From Ga0077536 sp043744805 (lineage in GTDB: Bacteria; Pseudomonadota; Gammaproteobacteria; Ga0077536), in contig JAYTTZ010000228.1 in assembly GCA_043744805.1 (NCBI GenBank), positions 1 to 21,008 of the forward strand: 21,008 bases of DNA, read 5' to 3'. Made by a program: the position numbers and the translations under genes. Below, one piece after another: positions 16,306 through 21,008 of this stretch. Position 1 is the first letter of the stretch. Each line of letters opens with the position of its first letter. Under the pieces are notes generated by a model. That model saw nothing but the letters and a program-made list of their open reading frames with translations, did not search any database and was not told the DNA's origin.

Positions 16306-17289
16306 ATGACCGATTCGATCCGCCAGCTACGCCATGTACTCGCGTTGTGCGAGCACCGGAGCTATCGACTCGCCGCCGAAGCCCTGTGCCTCACGCAGTC
16401 GGCATTGTCGGTCAGCATTCGCCGGCTTGAGGAGGAGTACGGCGTGGCGCTGTTTGAACGCGGACGCAAGGGCGTCACGGCAACCGAGTTCGGCGAGATC
16501 CTCGCGCGGGTTGCGCGCCAGACCACAACGACGCTCGATCAGGCCAGGCGCGAAGTCGAGTTGCTGCGTAACCTCGCCAGCGGGCAGGTGGAAATCGGCT
16601 CCGATCCCTGGATGGCCGACCGGATCGTCGCACCCGCCCTCGCACGCCTGTTACGCCAATACCCCCAGCTTCGCTTCCGCCTGCGCACGCAGGGTTGGGA
16701 CGAACTGCAGCAGGATCTGCTGGCCCGGAAGCTCGACGTTTACGTCGGCTCGCCTTTCGAGAACCTGGATGCCGGCATCCATGCGCAGGCGTTCGCGCTT
16801 TCTTCGCCGGTCATCATCTGTCGGCGCGGCCACCCGCTGGTCTCGCTGCCCAAGCTGTACATCAAGGACGTCCTGCCCTTTCCGCTGTTGGTGCCCAAAC
16901 TCCCCAGCTGGTATGTGACCTGGCTGGGCCGCCAGTACAGCACCAACCGCTCGAGCGACGAGCTCCACGATCTCTTCCTGCGGGCGGAAGACCTGACGGT
17001 GATCCGGCGCATCGTGCGCGAGACGGACGCGGTGACGGCCAGCGTGATCAACGCGTTTCCGGAAGATCTCTCGGCGCGCGACTTCGCCATGCTCGATATT
17101 GCCGACCTCTCCCACGTGGCTTCGCCGGGAGTTATCGCCACGCTTGCGGATCGGCCGATCCCGGTCGCGGCACAGCGCTTCATCGACGAAGTCCTGGTCG
17201 AGATCGCAAGCCTCCAGACGCAACTGCGCAAACCCGGCGCGACCAAGCCTGCGAGCTCGTCGCGGAAACGTGATCAGGCCTTGCCGTGA
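16306..17289 (+). CDS. LysR-family transcriptional regulator
   Basis: A 327-aa regulator. The winged helix-turn-helix spans about residues 3-62, with the typical SYRLAAEALCLTQSALSVSI recognition helix and RRLEEEYGVALFER. A linker helix follows, and the effector-binding domain (about 90-300) starts at GQVEIGSDPWMADRIV. Because it diverges from alkB with a shared dyad, it probably controls alkB, although known alkB regulators are often AraC- or GntR-type, which makes this pairing less common. No Shine-Dalgarno sequence precedes the ATG, and the TATAAA box lies only nine bases upstream of it, so the transcript may be leaderless. The Ser/Lys-rich tail after about 305 is probably unstructured. Confidence 0.92.
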   Translation: MTDSIRQLRHVLALCEHRSYRLAAEALCLTQSALSVSIRRLEEEYGVALFERGRKGVTATEFGEILARVARQTTTTLDQARREVELLRNLASGQVEIGSDPWMADRIVAPALARLLRQYPQLRFRLRTQGWDELQQDLLARKLDVYVGSPFENLDAGIHAQAFALSSPVIICRRGHPLVSLPKLYIKDVLPFPLLVPKLPSWYVTWLGRQYSTNRSSDELHDLFLRAEDLTVIRRIVRETDAVTASVINAFPEDLSARDFAMLDIADLSHVASPGVIATLADRPIPVAAQRFIDEVLVEIASLQTQLRKPGATKPASSSRKRDQALP

Positions 17290-17370
17290 AACACCAACGC
17301 GAATCGTGGCCACGTAAGGCCGCGCAAACCCATCACCCCGGTGCACATGCCCAGTCCCGCGTTTGCGTCC

Positions 17371-17919
17371 CTAGCTGCTTTTTGCCAGCACCTTCTGCAT
17401 TCTAACCAGCGGTACCGGCGCGCCACCCCGCCCATCAACAAGGCGCTCAAGCTGCACGTAACCGCAAGCCCGGTATAGCGGTTCTCCAGACAACGTGGCC
17501 ATGAGTTCCACTGTACTGAAGCCTTCGTTGCTGGCGGCGCTTTCGCATAAGGACAGGATTAGCCGGCCAACGCCTTGGCGGGCGTAGCCCGGATGGGTGT
17601 ACATGGCACGAACCCTGGCGGCGGCGTGCTTGGGGTCCAGGCGTTCGGCGTTCCGTCCCGGCGTCTGATCTCCTCCGTACAGCGTCGCCCGCCAGCTCCA
17701 TCCGCCACAGCCCGCAATCTGCCCGTTGGCCTCGACGATAAAGTGGGTGCCGTCTTCGATGAGTTGGGTATCGAGTCCCATGATCGCGCGGCTCGACTCA
17801 ATCTGGCGCGGATCGAGGAAGGGCTTCTGGAGTTCTGCAATGGAGGCGTCCATGAGTGTCTTCAGGACGCCGAGATCTGCGAGGGTGGCGAGCCGGTGTG
17901 TCAGCGGGGCGCTAGTCAT
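17371..17919 (-). CDS. GNAT-family N-acetyltransferase
   Basis: A 182-aa GCN5-related acetyltransferase transferring acetyl from acetyl-CoA to an amine. The acetyl-CoA pyrophosphate loop is RQGVGR (114-119) within MYTHPGYARQGVGRLIL. The beta-4 strand (VRAMYTHP) and the late GEPLYRACGYVQLERL segment, with its catalytic-type Tyr, are present. A GGAGG lies seven nt before the ATG. The substrate is unknown. It lies downstream of the broken habB-like gene on the same strand. Confidence 0.85.
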   Translation of the reverse strand: MTSAPLTHRLATLADLGVLKTLMDASIAELQKPFLDPRQIESSRAIMGLDTQLIEDGTHFIVEANGQIAGCGGWSWRATLYGGDQTPGRNAERLDPKHAAARVRAMYTHPGYARQGVGRLILSLCESAASNEGFSTVELMATLSGEPLYRACGYVQLERLVDGRGGAPVPLVRMQKVLAKSS

Positions 17920-18027
17920 ATCCTTGCCTCCGTTTGGCGAGGCCTGGCGAGTTCAGGGATTCCGCAGCATGCTCCTGACAGGCGCGTGACCAGCATGAGC
18001 GCGAATCCATCGGCACGGTTCGGGGTG

Positions 18028-18443
18028 TCAGCCGCTCGGTAGCTCGCTGCCAGGGCCGTGATTCCGGAAACCCCAGAGCAGGAGAACCGTTGAGAGGAGC
18101 ATGGCCACGGCGACGCTGCCAAGACTGGCCTTGATGACCGACTGAAGCCAGGGGCGTCATCGATCCTGTCCCGCAAGCGGCGGCCAATGTGGTGACGGCC
18201 CAGTTGGCGTAGGCGCCATAGAGCGCGGCGCTGAACGCGAGCGTTGAAGCGCGGGGTGAGAGCCGGACACGTGACCAGGTCGCGCCAAGTGCGAGAAGGA
18301 ACGTGCCGTTCATCACGCCATCAAGGTGGGCCGAAAGCCCCATGCGAGGGTTCGCGAGTTGCTGGACGACGAGCCCGGTAATGAGGTCCAAGCAGGAAGA
18401 GCGCCATCCCGTGCCAGCAGAGGCGTTGCGGTCTACTGTCCAT
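18028..18443 (-). pseudogene. Hydroxylaminobenzene mutase-like membrane protein, frameshifted
   Basis: Three frames together rebuild one small membrane protein. From the ATG at 18443 (AGGAG upstream) it reads MDSRPQRLCWHGMALFLLG. After one extra base near 18386 it continues LITGLVVQQLANPRMGLSAH through ALYGAYANWAVTTLAAACG. Around 18137-18155 a deletion of roughly 20-25 nt shifts to WLQSVIKASLGSVAVAML, ending in STVLLLWGFRNHG and TGA at 18028. The NPRMGLSAHLDGVMNG and YGAYANW segments are typical of HabB-like hydroxylaminobenzene mutase family proteins (often just annotated as membrane proteins). Two independent lesions argue for decay rather than one sequencing error. Confidence 0.7.
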
Positions 18444-18628
18444 TGGGGTCTGGTCTCCTTGCGTGTTGCCGGCTGGTGACGATGTTCGACACCGCTGGCT
18501 TGAGGTGAAGGCGTTCGCTCGCTCAGCTGCCTGGACGGAAACCCTACGTCACTTTTCGCGCAAGCACATTCACCCGGAAGTGGCCGCCCAGGGCGAGCTT
18601 TGTGGTTGACGCCGATTTCACACTCGCC

Positions 18629-19006
18629 TCAATCCTGCGCGCCAGTGGGATGGTCGATGAGATAGAGCCAACGCCCATCCGGCTGAAGCCTGAGCACTTC
18701 GGACGTTTTACCGTTCATCGTGAAAGGCTTACCGTTGCCATCGGTGCCTTGCAAGGTGTACTCGTTGCTCAACAAGGCGATATCGCCTTGCCGCACGGCG
18801 TGCCGGATCTTGAAGGAAATCTGACCCCCGCCGTCCAGGAACCCTTGCAAGGCGACGCGGATCGCATCCCGTCCAGTGACATGATCTCCAGGCCCTTTCA
18901 CGAACACTGCACCCGGCTCGTACAGATCGAGTAGCCCTTCCATGTCTCCCGCGTTAAAGCACTGGGCGAATTTTGCATAGATCTGATCGGCGATGGCATG
19001 GTCCAT
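18629..19006 (-). CDS. SnoaL-like / NTF2-fold protein
   Basis: A 125-aa protein with the SnoaL/DUF4440 pattern: a starting helix with FAQCFNAGDMEGLLDLYEPGAVF, then GRDAIRVALQGFL, and beta strands ending in the common DGRWLYLIDHPTG. This fold binds small hydrophobic molecules or acts as an isomerase or cyclase; many members have no known role. The ATG at 19006 (MDHAIADQ) has GGAG eight nt upstream and is preferred to the longer start at 19039. There is no signal peptide. It lies between the broken habB-like gene and the cassette array. Confidence 0.8.
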   Translation of the reverse strand: MDHAIADQIYAKFAQCFNAGDMEGLLDLYEPGAVFVKGPGDHVTGRDAIRVALQGFLDGGGQISFKIRHAVRQGDIALLSNEYTLQGTDGNGKPFTMNGKTSEVLRLQPDGRWLYLIDHPTGAQD

Positions 19007-19259
19007 GGGTTTGGCTCCGGTAATTCGCCTGCGGCCCAAGCATGGGCACGACCCAGCGGATTTTTGATCGACATAAAAGGGGGGCCTCGACGCCTCGCCG
19101 CGCGGCTATTGCCGGGTTCGATGCCCCGTTGATTGGCGACCCCGGCAGGGGCTTGTCCTGAATGCAACCCGACCCGCCGGCAGACCCTTGGACTGACTGG
19201 GCCACGGCCAAGGTTTTGGCGTCAAGCGTGGAGCGCGCTGCGGCGCAAACCATGGTCAG

Positions 19260-19280
19260 GACGATGCCTGTCCCGGAAGA
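19260..19280. repeat. 21-bp direct repeat, copy 1
   Basis: This sequence matches 19737-19757 at 19 of 21 positions in the same orientation, 477 bp away. It lies just after the stop of the phosphatase-like gene, while the other copy covers that gene's first codons. The spacing equals the gene length. Confidence 0.6.
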
Positions 19281-19283
19281 TCC

Positions 19284-19760
19284 CTACGCGCGCTCATCGA
19301 TGGCATGCTGCCTGATGGTATCGATGTAGGATTGCCAAATGTCGTTCATCGGGAATTCGGGGATCGAGGTCCAGATTTTTTTCACCAGCCTGTCCGCCTG
19401 TTCCACACTCCACCCCAATTTCTTGATTGCATAGGACGAAACAACCGCAGAAACCCGATAATTTGCGATGCAGTGAACAAGGACTTTCTTGTCTCCAAGC
19501 TTCTCCATGGCAGCACAAAAAGCAGTGAACTGCTCGGGCTTCGGATCGGTCCAGACCATAGGAATATGGAAATAGTCGAATCCGAGCGTAGCGAGCAGGT
19601 CTTCCTCGCCTGCCAGCGCATTGTTCTCGTCACCGGGCGCCAGGTTGATGACGGCCGTGTAACCTTCGGCGCGCGCCGCTTCGAATTGCTCTGCCGTTGG
19701 TTGCCCGGGCCCAGAAGGAAGGACAGGGCGAGAGGAGATGATGCCTGTCCCAGAAGACAT
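19284..19760 (-). CDS. Protein tyrosine phosphatase-like cassette protein
   Basis: A 158-aa protein resembling the DUF442/dual-specificity phosphatase group. An N-terminal SSRPVLPSGPGQPTAEQFEA (the common start of these proteins) is followed by AVINLAPGDE. The phosphate-loop candidate is HCIANYR, with Cys97 and Arg102. It has four residues between Cys and Arg, where classical phosphatases have five, a form I recall from related cassette and chromosomal proteins. The ATG at 19760 has GGAGGG nine nt upstream; a longer start at 19814 is less likely. It is the third gene of the cassette run, after the attC at 19846-19900, but I find no attC at its own 3' end. Confidence 0.7.
   Translation of the reverse strand: MSSGTGIISSRPVLPSGPGQPTAEQFEAARAEGYTAVINLAPGDENNALAGEEDLLATLGFDYFHIPMVWTDPKPEQFTAFCAAMEKLGDKKVLVHCIANYRVSAVVSSYAIKKLGWSVEQADRLVKKIWTSIPEFPMNDIWQSYIDTIRQHAIDERA
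19737..19757. repeat. 21-bp direct repeat, copy 2
   Basis: The partner of 19260-19280 (19 of 21 bases). It encodes residues 2-8 of the phosphatase-like protein. Confidence 0.6.
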
Positions 19761-19845
19761 CTCGTTGGGCCCTCCAAGAAGCTGGACAAGAGAAAATGCT
19801 TCATCGCGGCGCATGGCTCGGGCTCAATTTTGGCGCTTGATCGGG

Positions 19846-19900
19846 GCATAACGTCGTGAATAAGCCGCATTCCTTCGTCAGCTTCATGTGCTTGTTAGAC
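19846..19900 (-). other. attC recombination site of integron cassette
   Basis: On the minus strand the site starts with core GTCTAAC (RYYYAAC form), runs through inner arms ATGAAGC and GGCTTATTC separated by a variable centre, and ends with GTTATGC, one base off GTTRRRY. The length is 55 bp. The stop codon of the membrane-protein gene lies inside it, as is common for cassette genes. Confidence 0.8.
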
Positions 19901-20330
19901 CGCTTATTCGAAGGATGATCCAGCCGACAATGATCGCGCCCAACGCGATCGCCCCATGAAGGAACCAGATCGAATGAAAATACTCCGGTCCCTTGACCTC
20001 GGTCGCCCATGCTTTATCGAAGATCGGACTCAGCATTTCACGAGTCGCGTCGAGACGCGACTGCCGAACGCGAATCGAGTCCTGCAACTTCTGTAGCATG
20101 ATGAAGCCGCTGATCGCGACGGTAGCGACCAGTCCACATAGCCCGTACCGCTCCCAATCGTGGATGTTGCTGCCTAGTAGTTGGCGAAGACCGGCTACGC
20201 CCGCGAGCAACAAGAACGCGTAATTCGTGATCGACCACTGCTGAGTCTTGAAATAGGCGAGATCACTTACCGTGATTTGATAGAGAAGCCTCAGTTCCGC
20301 TTGGTGGTCGTTGGCGAGATCGTCGGTCAT
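19884..20330 (-). CDS. Hypothetical cassette-encoded membrane protein
   Basis: A 148-aa protein with no family I can name. A soluble N-terminus (LRLLYQITVSDLAYFKTQQW) leads into three predicted membrane helices at about 34-52, 62-81 and 122-142. Between the second and third lies a charged segment (QDSIRVRQSRLDATREMLSP) that may form a cytoplasmic helix. The ATG lies only five nt after the upstream attC core, and the stop codon is inside the downstream attC, so this is one complete gene cassette. The lack of a clear Shine-Dalgarno sequence suggests translation helped by read-through from the preceding cassette. It is less GC-rich than the core genes. Confidence 0.75.
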   Translation of the reverse strand: MTDDLANDHQAELRLLYQITVSDLAYFKTQQWSITNYAFLLLAGVAGLRQLLGSNIHDWERYGLCGLVATVAISGFIMLQKLQDSIRVRQSRLDATREMLSPIFDKAWATEVKGPEYFHSIWFLHGAIALGAIIVGWIILRISGLTST

Positions 20331-20334
20331 GAGC

Positions 20335-20412
20335 GGCCTAACTCCCTAGCTCATACGCGGATTCACCGTAGCGCAGCGGAGGCAAATACATCGCCTGCAG
20401 CGCTTGGTTGGG
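20335..20412 (-). other. attC recombination site of integron cassette
   Basis: The minus strand runs from GCCCAAC (RYYYAAC) to GTTAGGC (GTTRRRY), 78 bp, both perfect to consensus. Inside, AGCGCTGCAGGC and GCCTCCGCTGCGCT can pair imperfectly to form the extruded stem. The inner arms are asymmetrically placed, which is unusual. The HNH gene stops six nt before the site, and the next cassette gene starts five nt after it. Confidence 0.75.
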
Positions 20413-20417
20413 CCGCG

Positions 20418-20852
20418 CTACAGCCACGGCGCCGAATCAAAGAATGAACGCTCTTCGATGTGCTTGGCTCGGATAATTTCGATGCGCTCAGTAAAAATTC
20501 TGTCGCGTAAGCGCCAGAACTCATCGAGTGTGGTCGGGCGTAAGGCATCAGCAGGTTTATAGCGATTGCCAAATCCATTGCACGCTGCGCAAGAAAGGAC
20601 GCGATTGCTTGCATCATGTGTCCATTCGTCACTCAGAAAAAAGCCCTTGCAAACGCTCTGAGGAATTACATGATCAATCACCATTTGAAGCCAGTTTGTG
20701 TACGACTCAACCAAGCTGATGTCACAGTAAGCGCAAGATTTTTGGCCAGAGACCTTCATGAATTTGAGGCCATAGCCTTTACGGCAATTACTACCTCGGA
20801 TAGGGCCTAGCAGTGCCTGACCCTGCCCAAGGTATGACTCGAAGGGGATCAT
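20418..20852 (-). CDS. HNH endonuclease-like cassette protein
   Basis: A 144-aa protein with a zinc-bound HNH nuclease core: CAYC (Cys40, Cys43), DHVIPQS (Asp60-His61), Asn83 in the SNRVLSC segment, and a second CxxC pair at Cys88 and Cys91 followed by Asn92. The C-terminal helix (DEFWRLRDRIFTERIEIIR) is charged. The N-terminus is short and has no DNA-binding or methyltransferase partner domain. The ATG at 20852 has GGAGG seven nt upstream; ATG 20858 and TTG 20876 are less likely, the latter lying inside a recombination core. It is the first intact cassette after the IS end. HNH proteins in cassettes may be restriction-like or toxic; the role is unknown. Confidence 0.8.
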   Translation of the reverse strand: MIPFESYLGQGQALLGPIRGSNCRKGYGLKFMKVSGQKSCAYCDISLVESYTNWLQMVIDHVIPQSVCKGFFLSDEWTHDASNRVLSCAACNGFGNRYKPADALRPTTLDEFWRLRDRIFTERIEIIRAKHIEERSFFDSAPWL

Positions 20853-20870
20853 GCGCATGCCTCCATAGCG

Positions 20871-20877
20871 GCCCAAC
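20871..20877 (-). other. Integron core site (GTTGGGC) at cassette boundary, upstream part cut by IS
   Basis: GTTGGGC fits GTTRRRY and stands where the boundary before the HNH cassette should be. Only 33 bp separate it from the IS end at 20911, too little for a full attC or attI, so the upstream half is probably lost to the IS insertion. It could be the remains of attI or of another attC. Confidence 0.5.
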
Positions 20878-20910
20878 TTGACCTATACAACCAAAACACC
20901 GTGATTAAAA

Positions 20911-21008
20911 GTAAGCGCTCCATAAACCTTTCAATTACCCACATCTTGCGCAGCCATTTGGAATCCAATTTCGATGTCGGTCAGCCGGGACATGCCTCGC
21001 CACATGAC
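20911..21008 (-). mobile_element. IS 3' end (right copy), partial
   Basis: The exact reverse complement of 2-99. Read on the minus strand it encodes the same transposase-like C-terminus, with the stop at 20931-20933. The element points inward from the right contig end, inverted relative to the left copy. Confidence 0.6.

Noticed and set aside
14876..16309. 477-codon plus-strand open frame opposite alkB
   Set aside because: Antisense to a gene with all AlkB histidine motifs; composition typical of a GC-rich shadow.
18954..19253. 99-codon minus-strand open frame between the SnoaL-like and phosphatase-like genes
   Set aside because: Composition looks non-coding and it overlaps the SnoaL-like start. 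Apart from the 21-bp repeat, I see nothing in 19007-19283.

Overview
The window looks like one short-read contig from a GC-rich proteobacterium. The order uvrC-pgsA-tRNA-Gly-tRNA-Cys is a conserved gamma/beta-proteobacterial arrangement, and the proteins (family-5 uracil-DNA glycosylase, MoxR/VWA pair, AlkB, tripartite RND pump with lipoprotein subunits) fit an environmental Gram-negative. I cannot place it to genus. Both ends carry the same 98-bp sequence in inverted orientation (2-99 and 20911-21008). It reads as the 3' end of an IS transposase gene, so the contig probably stops at two copies of a multicopy IS.

Left part (about 100-7265): a decayed genomic island at the 3' end of tRNA-Cys. 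Next to the tRNA lies a frameshifted, truncated P4-type integrase start, with GGGGTAA-type repeats upstream of it. Then come a fragment of an outer-membrane barrel protein and an intact three-gene RND efflux operon (outer-membrane factor, membrane-fusion lipoprotein, permease), all on the minus strand. The last 0.8 kb before the IS end holds only gene debris and half of a possible attC site.

Middle part (7266-17289): chromosomal core. On the minus strand runs a tightly packed series: Nudix domain joined in frame to a MoxR ATPase, VWA protein, family-5 uracil-DNA glycosylase, uvrC, pgsA, tRNA-Gly, terminator, tRNA-Cys. Several stops overlap the next start (TGATG, ATGA), indicating translational coupling. 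A CoA-transferase/hydrolase diverges from the Nudix gene. An alkane 1-monooxygenase gene (alkB) and a LysR regulator diverge from a 104-bp region that holds a dyad operator.

Right part (17371-20910): accessory DNA, all minus strand. It holds a GNAT acetyltransferase, a hydroxylaminobenzene-mutase-like pseudogene with two lesions, a SnoaL-like protein, and then an integron cassette run without a visible integrase. The cassettes encode an HNH nuclease, a three-helix membrane protein and a tyrosine-phosphatase-like protein. They are separated by two attC sites, and a further core site sits next to the right IS end. The cassette array and the chain of decayed mobile genes at both flanks are the most distinctive content. 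The Nudix-MoxR open frame is the most unusual gene architecture.
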